Origin: JAAYCB01 sp012744395
GTDB lineage: Bacteria; Planctomycetota; Planctomycetia; Pirellulales; Thermoguttaceae
DNA length: 64,000 nt
Assembly: GCA_028703175.1 (NCBI GenBank)
Contig: JAQVNJ010000015.1
Location: forward strand, 4,607-68,606
Direction: 5' to 3'
The first letter of the stretch is position 1; the number at the start of each line of letters is the position of its first letter. The position numbers and the translations under genes are program-made. Shown here piece by piece: positions 8,331 through 18,402 of the stretch. The notes beneath the pieces were generated by a model. It was given only the letters and a program-made list of their open reading frames with translations. It was not told the DNA's origin and ran no database searches.

Positions 8331-9389
8331 ATGACAACGGCGACGAAACCAGCGCGAACGGGGCAATTCAGAACGCCCTGGCGGTCGATTCCACCGATGC
8401 TGCGGGTGTTGTTCGTGGCCAACCGCCAGCGGACCGGTAGATGGCTCGCCGAGGCTTTCTCGGCTGACAGCGTTTCGAACGTCCGCCTGGACGAGGTGGT
8501 CGGCAGCGCGGCGGGGATGGCCCGGCTCCGCGACGATACCTACGATGCCGTCTTGCTCAGCCATGACCCACCGGAGCTGAACGCCCTGGACTTGGTGGAA
8601 GGCTACCGTGCCGGTGGGGCGCACGAGCCGATTATCGTGATGGGTCTTCAGAGCGAGCAGGAGATGGCGGCCGCCTGCTTCGAACGCGGCGCCGACGGCT
8701 ACGTCTGCGCCAGCACAACCACCTCGCGGAACCTGATCTGGGTTCTCGCCCGGGCCGTGCAGTATCACCAGCTGATGCGCGAGAACCATCGCCTCGGCCT
8801 GGCCCAGCAGCAACGGCTCCAACGGGAGCACGACGAGGCCGAGCGGCTGCTCGAGCAGCAGCGGGCGCTCGTCGGCGAACTGGAGGCGATCCAAGGCCGC
8901 GGCCCGGCGACCCGGGAGGGAAAGCCATCCGAGCCCTGCCAGCAGCTCCCCGCGGCGGCCTGGCGACTGCCGCGCCACCTGCCCCAGGAACTGGTGATCC
9001 ATTACCGGGAACTGCTCCGAGCCTACGTGATCATGGGCTCCGGGCACCTGGCGTGCGAACTGAGCCGGCTGGCTGACCTGTTGGCCGGCGCCGGGGTGAC
9101 GGCGCGGCAAGCGATGCAGCTTCACGTCCTCGTTCTAGAGGAGATGGTCAGCGGCCTGGGATCGCGGAGCACCCGCCACGTGATGACGCGCGCCGATCTG
9201 TTGGCCCTGGAGATCATGATCCATTTGGCGGAGAACTACCGTGCGCGATGGCGTGAAATGATCGACCCGCCGATGCAGCAGTTGCTGCCGGGTTTCGAGA
9301 AATTCCGTCCCGCGGAGTTCTGCGAGGAGACGCGCCGCGGGAGGGGCCCGTGCCCCGCCGACAACGCGCCCGAGACGCGTGGCCGGTAA
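8331..9389 (+). CDS. Degenerate response-regulator receiver with coiled coil and unknown C-terminal domain
   Basis: This 352-residue protein has a receiver-like alpha/beta domain at about residues 23-150, from LRVLFVANRQ to GADGYVCAST. The expected acidic pair is replaced by Asn-Arg. The phosphoacceptor position in DAVLLSHDPPEL reads Ser, and the lysine of the usual KP motif is missing, so phosphorylation is unlikely. A charged, Gln/Glu/Arg-rich coiled coil follows at about 150-185, then a helical C-terminal domain of about 110 residues that I do not recognise. The start could also be the second Met at 8397. Confidence 0.7.
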   Translation: MTTATKPARTGQFRTPWRSIPPMLRVLFVANRQRTGRWLAEAFSADSVSNVRLDEVVGSAAGMARLRDDTYDAVLLSHDPPELNALDLVEGYRAGGAHEPIIVMGLQSEQEMAAACFERGADGYVCASTTTSRNLIWVLARAVQYHQLMRENHRLGLAQQQRLQREHDEAERLLEQQRALVGELEAIQGRGPATREGKPSEPCQQLPAAAWRLPRHLPQELVIHYRELLRAYVIMGSGHLACELSRLADLLAGAGVTARQAMQLHVLVLEEMVSGLGSRSTRHVMTRADLLALEIMIHLAENYRARWREMIDPPMQQLLPGFEKFRPAEFCEETRRGRGPCPADNAPETRGR

Positions 9390-9475
9390 ATCGCCATGAC
9401 AGCGGGCGGGGGCGCACGGCCGGCCGTGTTCCGTCATCCGCGGCACTGGACACCCCAACGGTGCGGAGGACCCTG

Positions 9476-9862
9476 ATGTCTGCAAGACCGATCCGCGACG
9501 CGGAGACCACGGTCGCCCAACTCCGCCGGATTGTCGATGCGTTTGTCGCCGAGCGGGATTGGGGCCAGTTCCACACGCCGAAGAACCTGGCCATGTCGCT
9601 GGCGATCGAGGCGGCCGAACTGATGGAGCACTTCCAGTGGCTCACGCCGGAACAGTCGTGGCAGGCGGCCGCCGATGCGGAGAAGAAGCGGGCGATCGGA
9701 GAAGAGCTCTCCGACGTCTTCGGCTATCTGTTGGCCCTGGCCGGCGCGCTGGAGCTTGACCTGGCCTCGGCGCTGGTGGCTAAAATGGCCAAGAATGCGG
9801 AAAAATACCCGATCGAGCGCTATCGGGGCCTGTTCGGACCCGCCGACCCCAACCGCCCCTGA
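9476..9862 (+). CDS. MazG-type nucleotide pyrophosphohydrolase
   Basis: The 128-residue product is an all-alpha NTP pyrophosphatase of the MazG/dUTPase-2 superfamily. It shows NLAMSLAIEAAELMEHFQW, with the ExxE metal-binding pair, and the second acidic motif EELSDVFGYLLALA. Small homologues hydrolyse non-canonical or excess nucleoside triphosphates to monophosphates and are often called house-cleaning enzymes. The start at 9476 was chosen for the GGAGG 6 nt upstream; an in-frame start further up lacks one and adds unrelated sequence. Confidence 0.9.
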   Translation: MSARPIRDAETTVAQLRRIVDAFVAERDWGQFHTPKNLAMSLAIEAAELMEHFQWLTPEQSWQAAADAEKKRAIGEELSDVFGYLLALAGALELDLASALVAKMAKNAEKYPIERYRGLFGPADPNRP

Positions 9863-9927
9863 CAGGAATCGAGTCCGGCCTGCCGGCGGGACGGTCGCCA
9901 CGGCGCCGGCAGCGCGCTCGTTGTTTC

Positions 9928-9956
9928 TTGCCCGAGGGGGGCCGGCAAGTTATCAT
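9928..9956 (+). promoter_or_regulatory. Candidate promoter of the HzsA-related gene
   Basis: TTGCCC (9928-9933) and TATCAT (9951-9956) are separated by 17 bp. The expected leader is about 90 nt. Confidence 0.35.
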
Positions 9957-10054
9957 GGCCTGGATATTCCCGCCAGCTCGCTTCCGGCGGAGAGGCATCA
10001 CGCGGCGGCTGCCGCTCCACCTCCCGGCGCCGCCCTGCACGGACCCTAGCCCTG

Positions 10055-12181
10055 ATGAAAACGCTCGGCCCGCTCTCGATCGCGCTCTGGTTCGCTGCCG
10101 CGACATTTCCAGGTTTTCCCGCGGCGGGCGCTGCCCGGCCGGCCGCTGAGCTCACCCTGCCGGAAGGCGTCGACGACCTGGTCTTCGCGGTCCGGCCCAC
10201 CGGCCCCGACGTCCATTACTACGCCAACTTCGGCTACTACAGCTACGACCCGGAAGAAAAGGCCTACCCGATTGGCGGCCAGCTCTGCCGGCTCAACCTG
10301 GCCAGCGGCGAGGTGCGGGTCCTGCTCGACGATCCGAGCGGGGGCGTTCGCGATCCGCAGGTTCACTACGAGGGGGGCAAAATCCTGTTCTCCTACCGGC
10401 CCGGCGGCACGGAGCACTACCACCTCTACGAGATCAACGCCGACGGCTCCGACCTGCGGCAGTTGACCGACGGACCGCACGACGACATCGAGCCGGCCTA
10501 CCTTCCCGACGGCGACATCGTCTTCTGCTCCTCGCGCTGCAACCGCTGGGTGGCGTGCTGGAAGGTGCCGGTGGCCAACCTCCACCGCTGCAACGCCGAC
10601 GGCGGGAATCCGCGGATGATCAGCAGCAACGCCGTCACGGAGAACACCCCGGCCGTGCTCCCCGACGGGCGGCTGCTCTACACCCGCTGGGAATACAACG
10701 ACCGCAGCCAGCTGGCCTACCACCACCTCTGGACGATCAATCTCGACGGCAGCGGCCAGATGACCTACTTCGGCAACATGCATCCGACCGGCATGGCCTA
10801 CGCGCTTGCCGGCCGCAAGGGGAACACCGTCCGCTACGACAACGTGCCCGGCGCGGAAGCGATGCTCGACGCGAAACCGATTCCCGGCACGCGCCGGGTG
10901 GTGTCGGTCTTCTCGCCGGGCCACGGCCGCCCCGAGCACGAAGGATTCCTGACGATCATCGATCCGCGCCTGGGTCCGGATCATCAGCGCTCCGCGCGGC
11001 GAATCCATCCCGACGGCAACTGGCGCGACCCCTACCCCCTCTCGGCAACCCGATTCCTGGCGGCGCGCGGTCGCGATCTGTTTCTGCTCGACGACCAGGG
11101 CCGCGCCGCGAAGCTGTTCTCGCTCGGCGATCCCCGCCCCGAGATGCGCCTCCATGAACCGGTCCCGATCCGCCCCCGCCGCCCCGCGCGGCTGACCGCC
11201 GCCCGGATCGACGCCGGCCGGCCGACCGGCCGGCTCGTCCTGGCCGACGTGACGCGGGGCAGAAACATGGAGGGCGTGGCGCGCGGCGAGATCAAGAAGC
11301 TGCTCGTGCTCGAACAGCTCCCCGCCCCGTTCCACAACAGCCCCGGTTTCGACGGGATCAGCCTCTGGGGGCCGTTCACGATCTCCCGGATCCTCGGCAC
11401 GGTGCCGGTCGAAGAGGACGGCTCGGCGTGTTTCGAAGCGCCGGCGATGCGGAGCCTGTTCTTCGTGGCGCTCGACGAACACGAACTGGCTGTCAAGAAG
11501 ATGCAGAGCTTCGTCACGCTCCAGCCCGGCGAAACCACCAGTTGCGTGGGTTGCCACGAGCCGCGGACGGTCACCCCGGCGAACCCCGGCAAGGCGACGC
11601 TCGCCGCGCTCCAGCGCCCCGTGAGCAGGATCGAACCGATCGACGACGTGCCGCAGATCGTCGACTTTCGCCGCCATATCCAGCCGATCCTCGACCGCCA
11701 CTGCGTCCGCTGCCACAGCCAGGGCAACGCCGACGGCATCACCTGCCTGGCCGCCGCGCGGGGCGTTCCCTCGCACGGCCAGGGGCGCGTGCTCTCGTCC
11801 TATGTCGCACTCGTCCAGCAGTTCGAGGAAGTCGTCGATGGCCGCAACGCCCACGGCAATCGCGCCCCGCGGCAGATCGGCAGCGCGGCGAGCAAGCTGA
11901 TGACCCGGATCGACGGCAGCCACTACGAGCTCAAGGTCTCACCGCAGGAAGCCCGCACGATCCGCCTCTGGCTCGACTCCGGCGCCGTGGCCAACGGCAC
12001 CTACGCGATCATGGACGGCGGCACCCCGGAGCGGCCCAGCGAGCAGTACGTGCGCGAGATGAAACGCTACGGCATCCTGCCGCCGGACTTCAACCCGAAA
12101 ACCACGTCGATCGACGCCTATGCGGTGGACGAGGCCTATTTCCGCTCCTTCTGGCACCAGCCAGACAGGGCGCGCCACTGA
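10055..12181 (+). CDS. HzsA-related secreted propeller protein with two c-type haem sites
   Basis: This 708-residue protein begins with a signal peptide. A TolB-like beta-propeller follows, with repeats such as LYEINADGSDLRQLTDGP and LWTINLDGSGQMTYFG. The C-terminal half carries two haem-binding motifs, CVGCH near residue 497 and CVRCH near 550. This architecture resembles the alpha subunit of anammox hydrazine synthase and the many planctomycete proteins annotated HzsA-related. Most of those occur in non-anammox organisms, and no hydrazine synthase beta or gamma gene is nearby. A role as a periplasmic electron carrier or oxidoreductase is inference. Confidence 0.82.
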   Translation: MKTLGPLSIALWFAAATFPGFPAAGAARPAAELTLPEGVDDLVFAVRPTGPDVHYYANFGYYSYDPEEKAYPIGGQLCRLNLASGEVRVLLDDPSGGVRDPQVHYEGGKILFSYRPGGTEHYHLYEINADGSDLRQLTDGPHDDIEPAYLPDGDIVFCSSRCNRWVACWKVPVANLHRCNADGGNPRMISSNAVTENTPAVLPDGRLLYTRWEYNDRSQLAYHHLWTINLDGSGQMTYFGNMHPTGMAYALAGRKGNTVRYDNVPGAEAMLDAKPIPGTRRVVSVFSPGHGRPEHEGFLTIIDPRLGPDHQRSARRIHPDGNWRDPYPLSATRFLAARGRDLFLLDDQGRAAKLFSLGDPRPEMRLHEPVPIRPRRPARLTAARIDAGRPTGRLVLADVTRGRNMEGVARGEIKKLLVLEQLPAPFHNSPGFDGISLWGPFTISRILGTVPVEEDGSACFEAPAMRSLFFVALDEHELAVKKMQSFVTLQPGETTSCVGCHEPRTVTPANPGKATLAALQRPVSRIEPIDDVPQIVDFRRHIQPILDRHCVRCHSQGNADGITCLAAARGVPSHGQGRVLSSYVALVQQFEEVVDGRNAHGNRAPRQIGSAASKLMTRIDGSHYELKVSPQEARTIRLWLDSGAVANGTYAIMDGGTPERPSEQYVREMKRYGILPPDFNPKTTSIDAYAVDEAYFRSFWHQPDRARH

Positions 12182-12233
12182 TCGACCGCCCGCGCCGCGT
12201 TGCCCAGCGCCCCGCTGCGGACCCGCCACGCGG

Positions 12234-12308
12234 CCAAGCTCCAGCTTGGGAACGCTGGCTCCAGACCGGCGCGCCTGCCCAGAATCGGAGGCTCCGGCTT
12301 GGGAACCA
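12234..12308. repeat. Two copies of the dispersed palindrome CCAAGCTCCAGCTTGGG
   Basis: A near-complete copy lies at 12234-12254 and a second, partial copy (GGCTCCGGCTTGGGAACC) at 12290-12308. Both are between the HzsA-related gene and nif3. The same element recurs at seven other intergenic sites in the window. Confidence 0.75.
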
Positions 12309-12358
12309 TGGAGAATAATCCGGCGGCTTTGAAAATCGGCCCTAAGAAAAGGACCTGG

Positions 12359-13144
12359 ATGATGCTTACGGTAGAGTTGTTGGCCGCCTTTCTCGAGCGG
12401 ATTGCACCGCTGCGGCTGGCCGAAGACTGGGACAACGTGGGGCTGTTGGTCGGCGATCCGCGGAGCCCGGTCCGCCGGGTGATGACCTGCCTGACGATCA
12501 CGCCCCAGGTGGCGGCCGAGGCGATCGAGCAGAACGCCGACCTGATCGTGGCCCACCATCCGCTCCCCTTTCAGCCGCTGCAGCGCGTCACCCCCGAGAC
12601 GCCCACCGGCCGGATGCTGCTCGACCTGATCGCTGCGCGGATCGCCGTCTACAGCGCCCACACGGCCTACGACTCGGCAACCGACGGGATCAACCAGCGG
12701 CTGGCGCGCGGGTTGGGCCTCCGCGGCGTCTTCCCCTTGACATTCTCGGCCGGGGGGATCGGCGCCGGGCGGATCGGGTGGTTCGAGGAGCCGATCCGCC
12801 TGGGCGAACTGGCCGAAACCGTCAAGGGGTTCCTCCGCCTCCAGCGCGTCCAGATCGTCGGCGCGGCCGACCAGATGGTCCGCATGGCGGCGGTCGCATG
12901 CGGGGCGGCGGGCGCGTTTCTCGAACACGCCCGGCAAGCCGATTGCGACGCCATGCTGCTGGGCGAAACGCGCTACCACACGTATTTGGAGGCGGAGGCG
13001 GCGGGGATCGGCCTGATCCTGCCCGGCCATTACGCCAGCGAGCGCTTCGCCATGGAGTGCCTGGCCGACATCCTGGCCGGCGAGTTCTCCGCGCTCGACG
13101 TCTGGGCCAGCCGGTCCGAATGCGATCCGGTCCGCTGGGTCTGA
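12359..13144 (+). CDS. Nif3-like dinuclear metal centre protein
   Basis: This 261-residue protein has the Nif3/YbgI features: DWDNVGLLVGD near the N-terminus, the metal-ligand motif VAHHPLPFQPL, and the C-terminal ligands in GETRYHTYLEAEAAG and GHYASERFAM. Family members form hexameric toroids that hold two metal ions per subunit. Links to GTP cyclohydrolase-like or hydrolase chemistry are tentative. The ATG at 12359, or the adjacent ATG at 12362, follows AAAAGGA. Starting earlier would translate through the dispersed palindrome. Confidence 0.9.
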   Translation: MMLTVELLAAFLERIAPLRLAEDWDNVGLLVGDPRSPVRRVMTCLTITPQVAAEAIEQNADLIVAHHPLPFQPLQRVTPETPTGRMLLDLIAARIAVYSAHTAYDSATDGINQRLARGLGLRGVFPLTFSAGGIGAGRIGWFEEPIRLGELAETVKGFLRLQRVQIVGAADQMVRMAAVACGAAGAFLEHARQADCDAMLLGETRYHTYLEAEAAGIGLILPGHYASERFAMECLADILAGEFSALDVWASRSECDPVRWV

Positions 13145-13238
13145 CGCGAACGTCTCCATCGCCCGGCCTTCACCCGTTCGCCGCACGCGCTCCGGATCGC
13201 CGTCGTTGTTGTGGTTCCCGTCGCCGTCTGTCCGTTCC

Positions 13239-14639
<1,401 letters not shown>

Positions 14640-14798
14640 GCTCGGCAACCTTTCTGTTGGACGTCGATTCATGTTTGTATCGGGTACGATAGACGTTCAC
14701 GGAGACTGTCCCACGTTTCGTTCCAGGTCAACGGGGCGATTTCTCTCGGGGCAGGTCCGGGGGGTGACCGATTACGCCGAACGGCTCGACAGCCCCTC

Positions 14799-14826
14799 AT
14801 TGTAGTGCCGCCCAGCGGCATGTCAA
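14799..14826 (-). promoter_or_regulatory. Promoter of the oxidoreductase gene with a palindrome in the spacer
   Basis: On the minus strand, TTGACA (14821-14826) and TACAAT (14799-14804) are 16 bp apart, a near-consensus promoter. The spacer contains a perfect inverted repeat TGCCGC-CCA-GCGGCA at 14806-14820, positioned like an operator. The leader to the ATG at 14639 is about 150 nt. The remaining sequence up to 15041 has no gene, only a degenerate dispersed repeat. Confidence 0.65.
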
Positions 14827-14936
14827 AAACGTGCGCAACGGGCCGCCTCCGCGGCGATTGGGCTCGACGAAGGGACGAGCGAAGAAGCGGAACGGGGCCC
14901 GACGCCGCCCGGCGGCCGTCGCGTCTGCCGCCAGCG

Positions 14937-14960
14937 TCCCCAAGCTGGGGTTTGGGAACG
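14937..14960. repeat. Degenerate copy of the dispersed palindrome
   Basis: TCCCCAAGCTGGGGTTTGGG lies in the gap between two minus-strand genes. It keeps both outer arms of the element, but the centre differs from the consensus. Confidence 0.45.
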
Positions 14961-15041
14961 AGGCGGGAAGAAAAGACGGCACCTGACCGCCGAACCCGAA
15001 CCCGGATTGCTCGAACCGGCAACCTTCTCCCAGGCTGCGGT

Positions 15042-16667
15042 TCAGTTCGCGGTTTCGACCGCGCGGCGGTAGTCGCTATCGTCGTGTTTCTGCTTCCAGC
15101 CGTCGATCGGAGCGGCAAGCTTCGCCCGGTGCCGGGCCCACATCTGGTTGACAAACGCATCCCACGCCTGGCCTTGCCGCGCCCAGTTCTTGTCGTGGTC
15201 CCGGCCGGTGGCATTCTGGATTTCCTTCACGAAGGCCGCGTCGTCCTCATACATCCAGCGGTCGACATAATCGAAGAACGCGTCGTGGTTCCATGCTTTC
15301 TCCGCGCCCAGAAGCCTCAGCGCCAGGGCCTGGGCGACCCAGCCGACGCTCGTGCAGCAGCGGCGGTAGGATTCGCTCGTGTTCTGGCCTTCCTGCCACT
15401 CGGAGGGGGGCGTGTGCTCGTACGGGCCCCAGCCGGACTTGCGCAGCCGGCCCCTGCCGGTGGCCGCGTCGATCCCCGAATGACCGGCGAAGACGACCTT
15501 GGCGCCCGTCCAGCATTCGCCGTAGGCGGTCTGTTCGTCCTCGCCGAAGCTTGCTTGGGGGAATGATCGATTGATGTTCGCCAATTCGTCGTCGCCCAAG
15601 AGGATGCCGGCGAAGACGATCGGCAGTTTCCGGCCGCTGCCGTGTCCACCCCAGCCGGTCCAGCCGGGATGGCCCGAGCGGATCATGCCGCCCAGGTCGA
15701 TGCCTATCTGGGTGAGGTTTACCAGGAGCGGTTCTTTCTGTTGGGGCGAAATGTCCGTGCACAAAAGCAGCGCGGAGATGCCCACGACGCGGCCGTACTC
15801 CAGCCCGTACTGCGGCATGTTCTCCACCGGCTCTTCGAAGCCGAAAAAGCCGGTCCCGACCCAAGGCCGCCGGGTGAAACGGATGTACTGAACCGCGCTG
15901 GGCGCGCTTGCCGTCGCCGCCACGGTCGGCAGGAGTTCCCGCCGGAGCTGCCGGGCGAGATAGATCTTCTGGCGGCGGTTGCAGAAGGCCGGCCGGAAAG
16001 CGTCCGGCGGCTGCGGCCGGTCCACGCAGGTCAAGACCGCCGCCGTGCGGATCGGGCTGCTGTCGCCCACGCCCCGCTCGATCTTGTTCCGCAACTGGGC
16101 GCGCAGCACCAGGCCCTGGGGCATGCTGATCGTCGAGACGAGCGAATCGCCGGGCGCCAGCGCCACCGGCAGCTGGCGGATCAGGGCGGGATCGAACCAA
16201 TTGCGGACGCCGCTGTCGTAGGCGACTTTCATCGCGGCCGGTGGATTGAGCATGAAACCGTTGCGGACCCGCTGGGCCTCGGGGCGCCTCCTGTCCATGT
16301 GGTCCAGTTCGCTCGCCGGAATCTGGCTGCCGTGGAGCGGGGCGGGATCGATCGCCACGACCTCTGCCGGCCCGACCACGTACCGGTCGCCGTTGACGAA
16401 CTGGCCGGCGCGGACCGGCTTGTCGAATGTCCAGGTGACGCCGTACTGCGAGACGCAGCGCTTGAGGGGCAAGTCTTCCGTTTTCGGCGTCGCCGGAGCG
16501 TTTTGCTCGGTGAAGACGACGGCCACGAGGCTGCCGGCGGCCTCGGCGGCAATCGCCTTCTTGCTGTACGGGTCGACTTCACTGGCAGGGCAGACCGCGG
16601 CAGAGCAAGCCAAGACTATGGCAAGGCCCGCCGGCAGCAACCTGGCAGCAGCCGTGATCTTCCTCAT
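15042..16667 (-). CDS. Secreted protein of unknown function
   Basis: This 541-residue protein is not recognised. The N-terminus (MRKITAAARLLPAGLAIVLA) is a clear signal peptide with possible cleavage after VCPASE. The middle includes AVQYIRFTRRPWVGTGFFGFEEPVE. The C-terminal half is rich in Trp, Gly and Tyr, with GHPGWTGWGGHGSGRKLP and SWVAQALALRL-like helices that suggest an (alpha/alpha) barrel or lyase-like fold. That is only an impression. The frame is open for another 173 codons upstream, but those residues are low complexity and the signal peptide fixes the start at 16667. Confidence 0.75.
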   Translation of the reverse strand: MRKITAAARLLPAGLAIVLACSAAVCPASEVDPYSKKAIAAEAAGSLVAVVFTEQNAPATPKTEDLPLKRCVSQYGVTWTFDKPVRAGQFVNGDRYVVGPAEVVAIDPAPLHGSQIPASELDHMDRRRPEAQRVRNGFMLNPPAAMKVAYDSGVRNWFDPALIRQLPVALAPGDSLVSTISMPQGLVLRAQLRNKIERGVGDSSPIRTAAVLTCVDRPQPPDAFRPAFCNRRQKIYLARQLRRELLPTVAATASAPSAVQYIRFTRRPWVGTGFFGFEEPVENMPQYGLEYGRVVGISALLLCTDISPQQKEPLLVNLTQIGIDLGGMIRSGHPGWTGWGGHGSGRKLPIVFAGILLGDDELANINRSFPQASFGEDEQTAYGECWTGAKVVFAGHSGIDAATGRGRLRKSGWGPYEHTPPSEWQEGQNTSESYRRCCTSVGWVAQALALRLLGAEKAWNHDAFFDYVDRWMYEDDAAFVKEIQNATGRDHDKNWARQGQAWDAFVNQMWARHRAKLAAPIDGWKQKHDDSDYRRAVETAN

Positions 16668-16932
16668 CGGGTGCAACTCCGACAGCGCGCGGGACGGACG
16701 GAATAAAACGCCGCCGGGCATGAACGGCCAGGCTCCGGCTTGCAACAGCCAGCGGAAGTAGGATCGGCAGACCGCCGGCTTTCCCTTCGGGCAATTGTCC
16801 GGTCCTGTTGGCGACAAATCAACTCCCGGAGGAAGAGCGCAGGATTCAGGCGCAGAACACAGAGACTGTCGCCCGGCGGCCACCTTCCCGGCGTCGCCGT
16901 TCTCCAAGTTTTCATCGCCCGCCTGAGGCGGT

Positions 16933-17541
16933 TCAGTTCCCGCTGCCAGCAGGCCCGCGGTAGTAGTAGCATCCCCAGCCGGGACCGCGGCCAGCCTGCC
17001 GGCCGTAGCCGTAGCCGCGTCCGCGGCCGCCCTGGTATCCGTAGCCGGCGCCCCGGCCAGGTCCGCGGCCCCAGCCGCCGCCGAGCGCCCGATTGCCGCC
17101 CCCCGCCCCGCCTGCCCAGAGCGGCTGGAGACTGCCGGCCCGCAATTGCACGGTCCGGTCACCAAAGGTGAGCGACACGGCGACATAATGGTTGGGCTTC
17201 ATCCGCTCCGTGCGGAACCCCTCGACCGTGACTTCCAGGCCGGCGGACAACTCGTCGGCGACGAATTCCACCAGTGCCGCCGGCCCGAGGTGGACATTCA
17301 GCTTCTCGCCCGTTTCCGTCTTCATCAGGAAGTGGGTGCCGAGCGGGGACGGGCCGGTCGTATTCTCGCACGGGCCGGTCTCTACCTTCAGGACCGTGCC
17401 GGAGAGCAAGACGGTCTCCGGCTTGACGGCCTGCCGGGCAACGCCCGCCGTCTCGCCGACGCCGCGCTGCGCCAAGGCGGTCGAACCGGTCAGCCAGTAG
17501 ACGGCCGCCAGTGCGAGCATTGTGGACTGCATCCCGTTCAT
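16933..17541 (-). CDS. Small secreted protein with Gly/Arg/Tyr-rich tail
   Basis: The 202-residue product has a signal peptide (MNGMQSTMLALAAVYWLTGS) and a domain of about 100 residues with VLLSGTVLKVETGPCENTTG and GTHFLMKTETGEKLNVHLGP, reminiscent of a bacterial OB-fold. A tail from about residue 145 is made of Gly, Arg, Tyr and Gln repeats (GRGAGYGYQGGRGRGYGYG). A strong AGGAGG lies before the ATG. The ligand is unknown. The tail resembles those of secreted metal- or polyanion-binding proteins, but this is inference. Confidence 0.72.
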   Translation of the reverse strand: MNGMQSTMLALAAVYWLTGSTALAQRGVGETAGVARQAVKPETVLLSGTVLKVETGPCENTTGPSPLGTHFLMKTETGEKLNVHLGPAALVEFVADELSAGLEVTVEGFRTERMKPNHYVAVSLTFGDRTVQLRAGSLQPLWAGGAGGGNRALGGGWGRGPGRGAGYGYQGGRGRGYGYGRQAGRGPGWGCYYYRGPAGSGN

Positions 17542-18147
17542 AATCGCATCCTCCTCATGGTTGCTGGGGCGGGCGGGCAGCCGCTGCCTGCCGACCGCCG
17601 TTTCGGAATCCCTGCAAGATTTTCACAGCGAGTCTGAGGCAAGCGCGACATTCTTGCACAGCCTGACTCCCGCCGAGGTTTCGACAGTCGCCGAGTTCCG
17701 CCGGCAGGGTCTGCACAGGGGGCCTCTTCCTTCTGCCCGAAAAATGGCGGCAGCGCCTGCCGGCCCGCTTGCCCGGCCACAATCCAACTGCAAATCCGAT
17801 GCCGAAAGCCGAGACGGGCCGCGCCCGGCAAAAGGAACGGCCAACCCGCGGTCCGATCGCCGGCGGACGGGCTGATGCGGTGCGAGACCGCGAGGCAAGA
17901 ACCGGGCGACTTCCGACCGAGCGTGTTCGGCATGGGACTAGCACGGTGAGCGTTGGGCCGGCATTCGGTCGATCGCCCGCACCTGCCGTCCGCAAGTTGC
18001 CACGAATCGCACGGCGGCAGAACACCGTTCAGGCCGATCGGCCCCGCCGGCTGCGGGAATCCGGGAACAGGCGCGCAAGCCTTGCCCGACCTGAAGGCGA
18101 GGTCTTGCCGACGACGAGCCTCGCGACGGGTTCGAAGGAGATGCGCG
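17542..18147. other. Intergenic region with no recognised feature
   Basis: About 600 bp between the divergent genes at 17541 (minus) and 18148 (plus). The open frames here are GC-driven and have neither signal peptides nor ribosome sites. No RNA gene, promoter of consensus quality or repeat of the window's families was seen. Confidence 0.4.
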
Positions 18148-18348
18148 ATGAAGACGGGTTCGAAGCCGGTGCAGGGACTGCGGTTGGTGAATCTCCCGCG
18201 GAGAGCCGCATCCGGGCGGACCGGGCGCGACCGGCACGCGGCGGACACCGGCGGTTTGCGGGCGGCGGCGGGCATTCTGGCCCTGGCGGCCATCCTGATG
18301 TGGACCCTCTGGTTGTTTGCCGACCTCCTCTCAAGAGTTGTACAATAG
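18148..18348 (+). CDS. Short single-pass membrane protein, unknown
   Basis: A 66-residue product preceded by AAGGAG 8 nt before the ATG. The N-terminal half is basic (RRAASGRTGRDRHAAD). The C-terminal half is one strong hydrophobic helix (AAGILALAAILMWTLWLFAD). It is not recognised. Its end overlaps the promoter proposed for the next gene. The good ribosome site and the membrane helix argue that it is real, but such a short ORF could be chance. Confidence 0.4.
   Translation: MKTGSKPVQGLRLVNLPRRAASGRTGRDRHAADTGGLRAAAGILALAAILMWTLWLFADLLSRVVQ
18317..18346 (+). promoter_or_regulatory. Candidate promoter of the M28 peptidase gene
   Basis: TTGCCG (18317-18322) and TACAAT (18341-18346) are separated by 18 bp. 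The predicted start is near 18353, about 50 nt before the ATG at 18403. Confidence 0.45.
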
Positions 18349-18402
18349 GCGCGTCATTGCCCCGATTCCGGAGCGGGACTCACAACAAAGGAGACGCGTG
18401 TC

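Noticed and set aside
10046..11923. A 625-codon minus-strand frame opposite the HzsA-related gene
   Set aside because: The plus strand has the signal peptide and two haem motifs; the minus frame has none.
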